Below are positions 34,791 to 42,913 of a DNA stretch of 64,000 nt, piece after piece. Numbering within the stretch: position 1 is the first letter of the stretch; every line of letters begins with the position of its first letter. This stretch comes from Streptomyces sp. Je 1-369. GTDB lineage: Bacteria > Actinomycetota > Actinomycetes > Streptomycetales > Streptomycetaceae. A program made the translations under genes and the position numbers. The DNA lies in assembly GCF_026810505.1 (NCBI RefSeq), contig NZ_CP101750.1, positions 1,641,448 to 1,705,447 on the forward strand, written 5' to 3'. The notes under the pieces are model-generated. The model made no database searches. It saw only the letters and a program-made list of their open reading frames with translations, and was not told the DNA's origin.

Positions 34791-35854
34791 GTTGGGTTTC
34801 CTTCGCTCGCTGCGTATGCGCCCGACGCTACCGCCAGCAGCCGCGCGGCCTTCAGCTCGGTCTCCCGCCACTCCCCTTCGGGGTCCGAGCCCCAGGTGAT
34901 GCCCGCTCCCGTGCCGAAGCGCAGCGCACCCGCGCCCCTGTCGATCCAGAAGGTACGGATCCCTACAGCGAGCTCCCCCGTCCCCCGGTCGGCGTCGACC
35001 CAGCCGATGCCGCCGCAGTACGGGCCGCGGGGCGCCGTCTCCAGCTCGTCGATGATCCGCAGGGCGCTGGACTTGGGGGCGCCGGTGACGGAGCCGGGCG
35101 GGAACACTGCCTCGAACAGCTCGGGCCAGCCCGCACCGGGGGGCAAGTCACCAGCGACGGTGGAGACGAGGTGGACGAGTCCGGGGTGCTTCTCGACCAC
35201 GCAGAGGTCGGGGACGGTCACGGAGCCGGTGGCGCAGACGCGGCCGAGGTCGTTGCGGACGAGGTCCACGATCATGACGTTCTCGGCGTAGTCCTTCTCC
35301 AGGAGGTCCGCCTCGGTGCGGCCCGTGCCCTTGATGGGGCCCGACTCCACGTGTCGCCCGTCGCGGCGCAGGAAGAGCTCGGGAGAGGCGGTGGCGAGCT
35401 CCACGCCGTGCTCGGGCAGCCGGATCGTTCCCGCGTACGGGGCGGGGTTCCCGCGCGCGAGGAGGGCGGTCAGGGCGTCCACGTCGGCGTCGGCGGGGAC
35501 GGGCGCGGACAGGACGCGGCAGAGGTTGGCCTGGTAGACCTCGCCGGCGGCTATGTACGCGCGCACCCGCCGTACGCCCTCCGTGTACGCGGCCCGGTCG
35601 AGGGACGACGTCCAGTCCCCGGCGGCTGGGCCGTGCCACCCGCCCGGGACGGGGGCGGGCACGGCTTCCTCGCGCACGTCGTCGAAGCGGGCGCAGACCA
35701 TGCCCCCCTCGAAATCCGCGGACACCGCCCAGAAGCCGGTGGAGTCCAGGGCCGCGGGATCGCTGGTCACGTCGCGTAGCCCGGTGGCCACGAGACGGCC
35801 GAAGCGCGCCATGGGAGGGAGCGCGGGAGACGTAGTCAGAGGGGGGTTGTGCAC
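34787..35854 (-). CDS. pabB: Aminodeoxychorismate synthase component I
   Basis: A 355-residue chorismate-binding enzyme. The signature PIKGTGRT (173-180) has Lys175, the residue that separates PabB from anthranilate synthases (PIAGT). VMIVDLVRNDLGRV, PGSVTGAPK and GAGITWGSDPE complete the active site. It adds ammonia to chorismate; no glutaminase subunit (PabA) is adjacent. The usual ~450-residue N-terminal part is shortened. The GTG start at 35854 lacks a clear ribosome site, and ATG at 35812 is an alternative. It is coupled to pabC. Confidence 0.9.
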   Translation of the reverse strand: MHNPPLTTSPALPPMARFGRLVATGLRDVTSDPAALDSTGFWAVSADFEGGMVCARFDDVREEAVPAPVPGGWHGPAAGDWTSSLDRAAYTEGVRRVRAYIAAGEVYQANLCRVLSAPVPADADVDALTALLARGNPAPYAGTIRLPEHGVELATASPELFLRRDGRHVESGPIKGTGRTEADLLEKDYAENVMIVDLVRNDLGRVCATGSVTVPDLCVVEKHPGLVHLVSTVAGDLPPGAGWPELFEAVFPPGSVTGAPKSSALRIIDELETAPRGPYCGGIGWVDADRGTGELAVGIRTFWIDRGAGALRFGTGAGITWGSDPEGEWRETELKAARLLAVASGAYAASEGNPT

Positions 35855-35929
35855 GGCTGCGAGTCTATGACCGGTGCGCCGGGGGCGCCCTGGACCAGGG
35901 ACAGCGCAGCACGCTGCGCAAACGCGTTT

Positions 35930-35957
35930 TTGTACTGGCCCAGGAATCCGCTAGAGT
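35930..35957 (+). promoter_or_regulatory. Promoter of the tRNA cluster
   Basis: TTGTAC (35930-35935), a 16-base spacer and TAGAGT (35952-35957) form a good vegetative SigA-type (HrdB) promoter. The predicted start is about 35 bases before tRNA-Gly. Confidence 0.75.
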
Positions 35958-35999
35958 TCAACACGTCGCCGGGACGCGCAAGCGGACCGGGAAAGACAA

Positions 36000-36072
36000 G
36001 CGGACGTAGCTCAGTTGGTAGAGCGCAACCTTGCCAAGGTTGAGGTCGCCAGTTCGAACCTGGTCGTCCGCT
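36000..36072 (+). tRNA. tRNA-Gly (anticodon GCC)
   Basis: A 73-base cloverleaf with acceptor stem GCGGACG/CGTCCGC and U discriminator. The anticodon loop TTGCCAA on stem CAACC/GGTTG gives GCC, reading GGC/GGU. It is the first gene of a five-tRNA run. CCA is not encoded. Confidence 0.96.
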
Positions 36073-36112
36073 CGCAGGAAAGTGGGGGATCTTCCCGAAC
36101 CCCCATACTCCT

Positions 36113-36183
36113 GGTGGAGTGGCCGAGAGGCGAGGCAACGGCCTGCAAAGCCGTCTACACGGGTTCAAATCCCGTCTCCACCT
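36113..36183 (+). tRNA. tRNA-Cys (anticodon GCA)
   Basis: A 71-base cloverleaf with acceptor GGTGGAG/CTCCACC and U73, as expected for cysteine tRNA. The anticodon loop CTGCAAA on stem ACGGC/GCCGT gives GCA. The T arm reads GGGTTCAAATCCC. Confidence 0.96.
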
Positions 36184-36187
36184 CCAA

Positions 36188-36259
36188 GGACGATTAGCTC
36201 AGCGGGAGAGCGCTTCCCTGACACGGAAGAGGTCACTGGTTCAATCCCAGTATCGTCCA
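36188..36259 (+). tRNA. tRNA-Val (anticodon GAC), copy 1
   Basis: A 72-base gene with acceptor stem GGACGAT/ATCGTCC and anticodon loop CTGACAC giving GAC. It starts only four bases after tRNA-Cys. Its acceptor stem differs from the two following copies. Confidence 0.95.
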
Positions 36260-36298
36260 CTGGATCTTCGAGAAGATCATCTTCATGAAGGTCGTCCC

Positions 36299-36370
36299 GC
36301 GCGATTAGCTCAGCGGGAGAGCGCTTCCCTGACACGGAAGAGGTCACTGGTTCAATCCCAGTATCGCGCA
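36299..36370 (+). tRNA. tRNA-Val (anticodon GAC), copy 2
   Basis: A 72-base gene with acceptor stem GCGCGAT/ATCGCGC; the body is identical to copy 1 and the whole is identical to copy 3. Confidence 0.95.
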
Positions 36371-36399
36371 CGCAGTACGCAGCACACGCAGGTTCACCT

Positions 36400-36471
36400 G
36401 CGCGATTAGCTCAGCGGGAGAGCGCTTCCCTGACACGGAAGAGGTCACTGGTTCAATCCCAGTATCGCGCA
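36400..36471 (+). tRNA. tRNA-Val (anticodon GAC), copy 3
   Basis: A 72-base gene identical to copy 2, 29 bases further on, and the last tRNA of the cluster. Confidence 0.95.
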
Positions 36472-36477
36472 CCATCC

Positions 36478-36518
36478 ACACGAAGCCCCGGTCGTCTCCA
36501 CGGCCGGGGCTTCGTCGT
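36478..36518 (+). terminator. Terminator of the tRNA cluster
   Basis: CACGAAGCCCCGG and CCGGGGCTTCGTCGTG form a 13-bp GC-rich hairpin directly after the last tRNA. It can also serve the convergent zinc-ribbon gene. Confidence 0.8.
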
Positions 36519-36531
36519 GTCGCAAAGCGGC

Positions 36532-36834
36532 TTACGACGAGAAGAGCATGTGCCCAAAGCTCTTGTGACGCTTGTGGCCGTAGTGACCGCCGTGGCCGGT
36601 GTGACCGCCGTGCGGGGCACCCCAGGCGGGGGCCGGGGCCGCGGGGTAGCCCTGGGGGGCGGCCGGCGGGACGGGCGGCGGCGGGGCCTGCTGGCCCCAC
36701 TGGGCCTCCAGGCGGGTCAGGGACTCCAGCTCGCCGTAGTCCAGGAATATGCCGCGGCAGCCGTTGCACTGCTCGATCTGGACGCCATTGCGGTTGTACG
36801 TGTGCATCGGTGCGTGACACTTGGGGCACTGCAT
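36532..36834 (-). CDS. TFIIB-type zinc-ribbon protein
   Basis: A 100-residue protein. The first half is a zinc ribbon, CPKCHAPM, then EQCNGCRGIFLDYGELESL (zf-TFIIB pattern), with four cysteines. The second half is a Pro/Ala/Gly- and His-rich tail (HGGHTGHGGHYGHKRHK) that might also bind metal. The function of the family is unknown. GAGGAG lies 11 bases before the ATG. It is convergent with the tRNA cluster. Confidence 0.9.
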   Translation of the reverse strand: MQCPKCHAPMHTYNRNGVQIEQCNGCRGIFLDYGELESLTRLEAQWGQQAPPPPVPPAAPQGYPAAPAPAWGAPHGGHTGHGGHYGHKRHKSFGHMLFSS

Positions 36835-36903
36835 GGACGGCTCAACTCCTCGCCGGTGGTGACTGCTTCGCCGGGAGACTGCCCGGCTTCGGTGCGTTGC
36901 ACC

Positions 36904-37851
36904 CTACTTCGTGGCGTCCGGTGCCAACTCCGGCGGGCGGACCTCGACTCCGCTCATGCGCGCGCACGCGTCCACCAGGGCTTGTTCGACTTCGTCCAGG
37001 GGGCGGTGGGCCGCGACGGCCTTGGTGATCGCGAGGGCCGCGGTCTGCACGGTGAGGGCGCGGGCCGGGACGTCGAGAGCGGGCCAGGGGTCGGCGCCGT
37101 CGAGCGGGACGGCGGGGCCGCGGGCGCCCCGGTAGGCGTCCAGGAAGCGGGCCCACTCCTCCGGGGACAGCAGCCCGCACGCGAACCACGCGGCGGGCCG
37201 GGCGAGGTCCCACGCGGGATCGCCCGCCCCGAGGTCGTCCACGTCGATGAGCAGCCAGTGGCCTTCGGGGGCGCGTACGAGTTGCCCGAGGTGGAGGTCG
37301 CCGTGGCACAGGCTCGGGGGCCGGGGCGCGGGCGCCTCCGCGCGGGCCCAGGGCGGGAGCCCCGCCCAGGCGCGCAGGACGGCCGACGCCCCCACGTGCG
37401 GCCCGGCGGCGCGGAGCCGCGCCACGGCCCTGGCCGCCTTGGCGGGACCCCGCATGGGCGGCAGCGAGTGCGGCAGCGGGGCGGCGTGGAGCCGGGCGAG
37501 GAGAGCGCCGGCGGCCTCCCACGGGGCGGAATCGGGATCGTCGCGGTCGACGGGGGTCCCGTGCGGCCAGAACGTGACGAGGCGGCCGTGGAGAGGGGCG
37601 GCGGCGGGGGCGAGGGGAGCGAGCAGGACATCGGGGATGCGGGTGGCCACGTCGAGCCGTACGGCGAGCTCCGCGGGGTCGGTGTCCGCGGCGTGCGCCT
37701 TGGCGACGACGTCCCCGTGCCGGACGACGCTGGCATCCGCCCTGTCCGCGAGCACGGCGTCCCTGTCCCCACAGACACAGGCCCCTCCGGGGAGGGGGTG
37801 GGCGACGGCACGCGCGGAGTCGGCAAGGGCGGCGAGAACGGCGGCGGTCAC
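36904..37851 (-). CDS. APH-family phosphotransferase
   Basis: A 315-residue kinase-fold protein. The catalytic HGDLHLGQL lies near residue 184 and the metal-binding segment LLIDVDDLGAGDPAWDLA near 200, as in aminoglycoside/choline phosphotransferases. The N-lobe starts around residue 40 with SVVRHGDVVAKAH, which includes the ATP-binding lysine. The physiological substrate is unknown. The GTG start has CGGAG 4 bases upstream. A ~500-base region without genes lies upstream. Confidence 0.88.
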   Translation of the reverse strand: MTAAVLAALADSARAVAHPLPGGACVCGDRDAVLADRADASVVRHGDVVAKAHAADTDPAELAVRLDVATRIPDVLLAPLAPAAAPLHGRLVTFWPHGTPVDRDDPDSAPWEAAGALLARLHAAPLPHSLPPMRGPAKAARAVARLRAAGPHVGASAVLRAWAGLPPWARAEAPAPRPPSLCHGDLHLGQLVRAPEGHWLLIDVDDLGAGDPAWDLARPAAWFACGLLSPEEWARFLDAYRGARGPAVPLDGADPWPALDVPARALTVQTAALAITKAVAAHRPLDEVEQALVDACARMSGVEVRPPELAPDATK

Positions 37852-38230
37852 GAAACTCCGTAGGCGATCGAAAAGAACACGCCCGAAGCGTACGCACCCG
37901 GGCGGGGCCCGGGCTCATGTCTCCCGCGACTGCGTGCCGCGGGCCCACCCGGGGGGGGACACCCTCGGCACCCGGCAGGCCCGGCGAAGGCGGGCGGACT
38001 CGGCGCACTCGATACCCGGCGAAGTGAGCATGCGGCGTGCCGGGAGCCGGGATGGGCCCGGCGCCCGCCCCCCCGATGGAGTGGGCTTCTCGCGTGCCAG
38101 GGTGGACCCCGCTGCTGGCGTGCAGGTGCTGAAGTCTGACCCCGGCACCCGACGTTCGCCGTCCCCTGCGAGGTGGACTTTCGGGCGCCGGGGACGTCGT
38201 GGATCCGTTGGGCGCCCCGCCAGACATGGC

Positions 38231-38264
38231 AATGCCCGCGCAGCTCCCCAGCTGCGCGGGCATT
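38231..38264 (-). terminator. Perfect hairpin within a 498-base gene-free region
   Basis: AATGCCCGCGCAGCT and its exact complement (15 bp) flank a CCCC loop, about 90 bases downstream of the 67-residue membrane protein gene. It is likely its terminator. The rest of the gap (37852-38349) holds G8 and C7 tracts and short GC-rich inverted repeats but no frame I would call. Confidence 0.7.
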
Positions 38265-38349
38265 CTGCCGTCCGCCGCACCCCCGTCCCCACGGGGTTTC
38301 ATGGCCGGATGTCCCCGCCCGGACCGCTCTTCCGGGCCTGGAGCGCCGC

Positions 38350-38553
38350 TCAGCGCCCCAGCATCACGCCCACGGACGACGCTTGTGTGACCACTGCCTC
38401 CCAGCCGCCGAAGACGACCACGAGCAGGGCTGCCAGGGGGAGGACCATGGCCGTCGCCACCAGAGGATGACGCGTGCCGGACGGGCGGACGCCGAACGCG
38501 GAGAACCTGCGCCCTTGCGTGCGGATCATGGTCCGCGGTGCCGTGTCCGCCAT
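38350..38553 (-). CDS. Small single-pass membrane protein
   Basis: A 67-residue protein with a basic N-terminal half (RTMIRTQGRRFSAFGVRPSG) and one membrane helix (about 31-50, LVATAMVLPLAALLVVVFGG). The ATG is preceded by AGGAGAGG at ideal spacing, which makes it convincing despite its size. Function is unknown. Confidence 0.72.
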   Translation of the reverse strand: MADTAPRTMIRTQGRRFSAFGVRPSGTRHPLVATAMVLPLAALLVVVFGGWEAVVTQASSVGVMLGR

Positions 38554-38752
38554 GATTCCTCTCCTGACCGCTTCGATGTGGTTTTGGCAAGCGGCGAGTG
38601 TCTGACCTCGGGGGACGAGTGCTCCACCCGCCGCTTGACCTCAAATCTAGGTCCGCGGGACCTGCCGGGCGTCATGCCCTCGTACCGAATGCCTGGCCTC
38701 CCGGAGGATGACCGATCGACACGCACGTACTCCCGTGGGTGGAGATGGGGGC

Positions 38753-39031
38753 CTAGGACGTGGTCCTAGGACTCGGGGAAGACCCTGAGGGGACGGCCTT
38801 GACCTCGGAGGAGTCCTCCCTGGGGACCGGTTGCTCGACCAGGGCCAGGACCCGCGTGGCCATGAACCGCGCCGTGCGGACCACCGAGCCGCTACGGGTG
38901 ACTTCGCTCACTTCCACCACTCCCCTGCGCACCGCCGTCTCCACCCGGCGACCCGCCCTGCTCGCCACCACTTCGTACGTCCGAGTCGTGTCTCCGGCAT
39001 CCACGACTATCTCCACGCGATCACCCTTCAC
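38753..39031 (-). CDS. Small protein of unknown function
   Basis: A 92-residue frame starting with GTG, with AAGGGGG 9 bases upstream. The predicted core is beta-rich (VEIVVDAGDTTRTYEVVAS, then VEVSEVTRSGSVVRTARFM), with a Ser/Pro-rich tail. There is no recognisable domain. It is divergent from the Ser/Thr kinase gene. Confidence 0.55.
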   Translation of the reverse strand: MKGDRVEIVVDAGDTTRTYEVVASRAGRRVETAVRRGVVEVSEVTRSGSVVRTARFMATRVLALVEQPVPREDSSEVKAVPSGSSPSPRTTS

Positions 39032-39227
39032 GGGATCAATCCCCCTTCAGCGACGGATGGTTGAGGTGCCGGGCCGCGACAACGGCCGTGGCTCCCCCGT
39101 CCTCTGACCACTCTTCAAGTTTCCCACCCGGCACTGACAATCGATCGCCCCGCGAGGGCGCGGCCTCTGCACGTGCCCGGCCGCGGAAACGTAAGCTGTG
39201 GCTCGTCAGACGGACCGGGTAGCGGGG

Positions 39228-40616
39228 ATGGACATGGCGATGATGCGGCTCCGGCGCGAGGACCCGCGTGTCGTCGGCTCGTTCAGGCTGCACAGGCGCC
39301 TGGGCGCCGGCGGCATGGGGGTCGTCTATTTGGGGTCGGACCGGCGGGGGCAGCGCGTCGCCCTCAAGGTGATCCGGCCCGACCTGGCGGAGGATCAGGA
39401 GTTCCGGTCACGGTTCGCCCGTGAGGTCTCCGCCGCACGCCGGATCAGGGGTGGCTGTACCGCGCGGCTCGTCGCCGCCGACCTCGACGCGGACCGGCCG
39501 TGGTTCGCCACGCAGTACGTCCCCGGGCCCTCCCTGCACGACAAGGTCGCCGCCGAGGGCCCGCTCTCCGCGGCCGACGTGGCCGTGGTCGGTTCGGCGC
39601 TGGCCGAGGGGCTCGTGGCCGTGCACGAGGCCGGTGTCGTCCACCGTGACCTCAAGCCGTCCAACATCCTGCTGTCCCCCAAGGGGCCGCGGATCATCGA
39701 CTTCGGGATCGCGTGGGCCACCGGCGCCTCGACGCTGACGCATGTCGGGACCGCCGTGGGGTCCCCCGGCTTCCTCGCCCCCGAGCAGGTGCGCGGCGCC
39801 GCCGTCACCCCCGCCACCGACGTCTTCGCGCTCGGCGCCACGCTCGCCTACGCGGGCATGGCGGACTCGCCCTTCGGGCACGGCAGTTCCGAGGTCATGC
39901 TCTACCGGGTGGTGCACGAAGAGGCGCAGCTGCACGGTGTGCCCGACGCGCTCGCACCGCTCATCAGGGCCTGCCTGGCCAAGGACCCGGAGGAACGGCC
40001 CAGCACGCTGCAGCTTTCGCTGCGACTGAAGGAGATCGCCGCCCGGGAGGCGCAGGGGATCAGCGATGTCCGGCCGCCCGCACCCCGCCAGGACCACGAC
40101 CGTCCCACCGGCCGGCTCGCCGAGAGCTATCTGGACGAGCGCACGCAGCGGCGTGCGGCGCCCGGCGCCACTCCCCCGCCGCGGTCCGGCGCGTCCCGGA
40201 CCGGGTCGTCACGGACGGGGGCGTCGCGGACCGGGTCGTCACGGACGGGGGCGTCGCGGACGGGGTCCTCACGGACGGGGTCGGCACGGACTGGTCCTTC
40301 CCGGACCGGAGCCTCTCGTACCGGCGTCCCGCGGTCCGGCTCCCGGCCTTCGGGGCCCCGCAACACGACGCGCGGCGGCGCCGGACGTCCGGGGCCGCGC
40401 ACCAAGGGGACGGGCCGCAGGGGTCCCGCCAATCCGCGGCTGCTGCGTCAGCGGATCTTCGTGTTCGTGGTCGTGACGCTGCTGGTGGCACTCGGCATCG
40501 CGGCGGCGCAGGGATGCCAGGGGCCCGCACGGAGCCTCGGCGACACGGGCGTACACCAGCAGCGGTCACAGCAGAGCGGGCCGATCGGTCCGGTACAGCA
40601 CGATCCCCGCGACTGA
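39228..40616 (+). CDS. Membrane-anchored Ser/Thr protein kinase
   Basis: A 462-residue Hanks-type (PknB-like) kinase. It has a glycine loop LGAGGMGVV (25-33), Lys47, catalytic HRDLKPSN with Asp141, DFG (158-160), and APEQ (184-187). The activation loop contains STLTHVGTAVGS, with several possible autophosphorylation threonines. Residues 322-367 are a run of SRTG-type repeats. One membrane helix (410-428) is followed by Cys430 and a short outside tail, so there is no PASTA sensor. ATG at 39228 is chosen; 39234 and 39240 are possible. It converges with the methyltransferase gene with no spacing. Confidence 0.93.
   Translation: MDMAMMRLRREDPRVVGSFRLHRRLGAGGMGVVYLGSDRRGQRVALKVIRPDLAEDQEFRSRFAREVSAARRIRGGCTARLVAADLDADRPWFATQYVPGPSLHDKVAAEGPLSAADVAVVGSALAEGLVAVHEAGVVHRDLKPSNILLSPKGPRIIDFGIAWATGASTLTHVGTAVGSPGFLAPEQVRGAAVTPATDVFALGATLAYAGMADSPFGHGSSEVMLYRVVHEEAQLHGVPDALAPLIRACLAKDPEERPSTLQLSLRLKEIAAREAQGISDVRPPAPRQDHDRPTGRLAESYLDERTQRRAAPGATPPPRSGASRTGSSRTGASRTGSSRTGASRTGSSRTGSARTGPSRTGASRTGVPRSGSRPSGPRNTTRGGAGRPGPRTKGTGRRGPANPRLLRQRIFVFVVVTLLVALGIAAAQGCQGPARSLGDTGVHQQRSQQSGPIGPVQHDPRD
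40192..40329 (+). repeat. 30-bp coding repeats in the kinase linker
   Basis: Repeats of about 30 bases encoding SRTGASRTGS lie in frame in the linker between the kinase domain and the membrane helix. The copies are nearly identical at DNA level, so copy number may vary between strains. Confidence 0.85.
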
Positions 40617-41435
40617 TCAGAGCCGCGGGCGGCCCGTCGCCACCGCGTAGAACGCGACCGCCGCCGCCGCGCCCACGTTGAGCGAGTCCACGCCGTGGGC
40701 CATCGGGATGCGGACCCATTCGTCGGCGGCGACCAGCGCCTGGGTGGAGAGGCCGTCGCCCTCGGCGCCGAGCATCAGCGCCACGCGGTCCATGCGGTGC
40801 GGCGCCGCCTCGTCCAGGGACTTCGCCTTCTCGTCCGGGGTGAGCGCGAGGAGGTTGAAGCCTGCCTCGCGTACGCCTTCGAGGCCCTTGGGCCAGGACT
40901 CCAGACGGGCGTACGGCACCGAGAAGACGGCGCCCATCGAGACCTTCACCGAGCGGCGGTACAGCGGGTCCGCGCAGTCCGGGGAGAGCAGCACCGCGTC
41001 CATGCCGAGCGCGGCGGCCGAGCGGAAGATCGCACCGATGTTGGTGTGGTCGTTGACCGCCTCCATGACGACCACGCGGCGCGTGGTCGCGAGGAGCTCG
41101 TCGGCGGTGGGCAGGGGCTTGCGCTGCATGGAGGCGAGGGCACCGCGGTGCACGTGGTAGCCGGTGACCCGCTCGGCGAGGTCGGGGCTGACCGCGTACA
41201 CCGGGGCCGGGAGCTCGTCGATGACATCGCGCATGACGTCGACCCACTTGGCCGAGAGCAGCATCGACCGCATCTCGTACCCGGCGTCCTTGGCCCGTCT
41301 GATGACCTTCTCGCCCTCCGCGATGAACAGGCCTTCGGCCGGTTCGCGCTTGCGGCGCAGCTCGACGTCGGTAAGGCCTGTGTAGTCGCGCAGGCGCGGG
41401 TCGTCGGGGTCGTCGACGGTGATGAGATCAGCCAC
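40617..41435 (-). CDS. SpoU/TrmH-family RNA 2'-O-methyltransferase
   Basis: A 272-residue SPOUT methyltransferase with an N-terminal L30e-like substrate domain (about 1-100). The C-terminal knot motifs are VVMEAVNDHTNIGAIFRSAAALG (motif 1), VALMLGAEGDGLS (motif 2) and IPMAHGVDSLNVGAAAAVAFY (motif 3). The target (rRNA or tRNA) cannot be told from sequence alone. The start is GTG at 41435. It is downstream of the corrin-pathway gene on the same strand, 91 bases away. Confidence 0.93.
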   Translation of the reverse strand: MADLITVDDPDDPRLRDYTGLTDVELRRKREPAEGLFIAEGEKVIRRAKDAGYEMRSMLLSAKWVDVMRDVIDELPAPVYAVSPDLAERVTGYHVHRGALASMQRKPLPTADELLATTRRVVVMEAVNDHTNIGAIFRSAAALGMDAVLLSPDCADPLYRRSVKVSMGAVFSVPYARLESWPKGLEGVREAGFNLLALTPDEKAKSLDEAAPHRMDRVALMLGAEGDGLSTQALVAADEWVRIPMAHGVDSLNVGAAAAVAFYAVATGRPRL

Positions 41436-41526
41436 AGGGTGATACTGCCTTGTCCTGGGTGTGGTGCCAACGGCTGCGGACCGGTTCCGTTACCGCTGGT
41501 TACTTGGGAGTGGGCGGGGCCGGGCG

Positions 41527-42759
41527 TCACGCGAGGGGCTGGGGGCCGACCTTCACGACGTCGCCGATGACGATGACAGCGGGGGGCTTCACCTCGTGGG
41601 TGCGGACCGCCTCCGCGACCGTGCCGAGTGTCGCGTCGACGCGGCGCTGGGCGGCCGTCGTGCCCTCCTGGATCAGGGCGAGCGGGGTGTCGGCGGACTT
41701 GCCGTAGGCGATCAGGGCCGCCGCGATCTTGCCGATCTTGTCGACCCCCATGAGGACCACGAGGGTGCCGCGCAGCTTGGCCAGGGACTGCCAGTCGACC
41801 AGGGAGCGCTCGTCGTCCGGGGCCACGTGGCCGCTGACCACCGTGAACTCGTGGGCGACGCCGCGGTGGGTGACGGGGATGCCCGCCGCCGAGGGGACCG
41901 AGATCGAGCTGGAGATGCCGGGTACGACGGTGCAGGTGATGCCCGCCTCCGCGAGCGCCTGGAGCTCCTCCATGCCGCGGCCGTAGACGTAGGGGTCGCC
42001 GCCCTTCAGGCGGACGACGGCCTTGCCCTGCTTGGCGTGCTCGATCAGAGCGTTGTTGATGGCCTCCTGGGCCATGAAACGGCCGTACGGGATCTTGGCG
42101 GCGTCGATGATCTCGACGTGCGGCGGCAGCTCGTCGAGGAGGTCGCGGGGGCCGAGGCGGTCCGCGATGACGACGTCCGCGGCGGCGAGCAGGCGGCGGC
42201 CGCGGACCGTGATCAGGTCGGGGTCGCCGGGCCCGCCGCCGACGAGGGCGACGCCGGGGGTGCGGGTGCGCAGGTGCGGGGCGACGAGGCTGCCGTCGCG
42301 CAGGCCCTCGACGACCGCGTCGCGGATGGCGGCGGTGCGGCGGGGGTCGCGGTCGTTGATGTCGGAGGAGAGGACGGCGATCGTGACGCCCTCGGAGCGG
42401 CCGGTGGCCGGGGTCCAGGCGGTGGCCTCTTCGGCGTCGTCGGAGCGGACGCACCACACGCGGTGGGCCTCGGCCTCGGCGGAGGCCCGGGTGTTCGCCT
42501 CCGCGTCGCTGGTGGCGATCAGGGCGTACCAGGCGTCCTGGAGGTCGCCCTCCTCGTACCTGCGCCGGGTCCAGGTGAGCTCGCCCGCGTCGGCCATCGC
42601 TTCCACGGAGGGCGTGGCCGAGGGGGATACGAGGGTGATGGCCGCGCCCGCCTTGATGAGGGCCGGGAGGCGGCGCTGGGCGACCTGGCCGCCGCCGAGG
42701 ACGACGACGCGGCGGCCGGTCAGGCGGAGGCCAACGGGGTAGGCGGGGTTTTCGGCCAT
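41527..42759 (-). CDS. cobA: CysG-like precorrin-2 dehydrogenase / uroporphyrinogen-III C-methyltransferase
   Basis: A 410-residue fusion. Residues 1-160 are a siroheme-synthase-type NAD-binding domain (VVVLGGGQVAQRRLPALI) that can oxidise precorrin-2. Residues about 168-400 are the SUMT methyltransferase with VALVGGGPGDPDLITVRG, RLKGGDPYVYGRG and VVPGISSSISVPS, which makes precorrin-2 from uroporphyrinogen III. It feeds siroheme and cobalamin synthesis, fitting the neighbouring bluB-cobT and cbiET genes. A ferrochelatase activity as in full CysG is not evident. Confidence 0.93.
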   Translation of the reverse strand: MAENPAYPVGLRLTGRRVVVLGGGQVAQRRLPALIKAGAAITLVSPSATPSVEAMADAGELTWTRRRYEEGDLQDAWYALIATSDAEANTRASAEAEAHRVWCVRSDDAEEATAWTPATGRSEGVTIAVLSSDINDRDPRRTAAIRDAVVEGLRDGSLVAPHLRTRTPGVALVGGGPGDPDLITVRGRRLLAAADVVIADRLGPRDLLDELPPHVEIIDAAKIPYGRFMAQEAINNALIEHAKQGKAVVRLKGGDPYVYGRGMEELQALAEAGITCTVVPGISSSISVPSAAGIPVTHRGVAHEFTVVSGHVAPDDERSLVDWQSLAKLRGTLVVLMGVDKIGKIAAALIAYGKSADTPLALIQEGTTAAQRRVDATLGTVAEAVRTHEVKPPAVIVIGDVVKVGPQPLA

Positions 42760-42842
42760 GGCGGGGTGGCTCCTCGTACGGGCGTTACGGCTGCCGCTGC
42801 GACGCTGGAGCGGCCCTTTGACGTGCGGGTTCAGTATGGCTG

Positions 42843-42876
42843 GGGCGGGGCCGGGGTTCTCCCCCGAGCCCCGCCC
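42843..42876 (-). terminator. Terminator of the bluB-cobT gene
   Basis: A GC-rich hairpin (GGGCGGGGCCGGGG / CCCCCGAGCCCCGCCC, loop TTCT) begins about 40 bases after the bluB-cobT stop codon. The predicted pairing is strong. Confidence 0.7.
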
Positions 42877-42913
42877 GATCCCGAATTGCCGGAACAGTCC
42901 TCCGGCTCGGGCA

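Noticed and set aside
40192..40329. CRISPR-like short repeats
   Set aside because: The repeats are in frame within a kinase gene and have no spacers.
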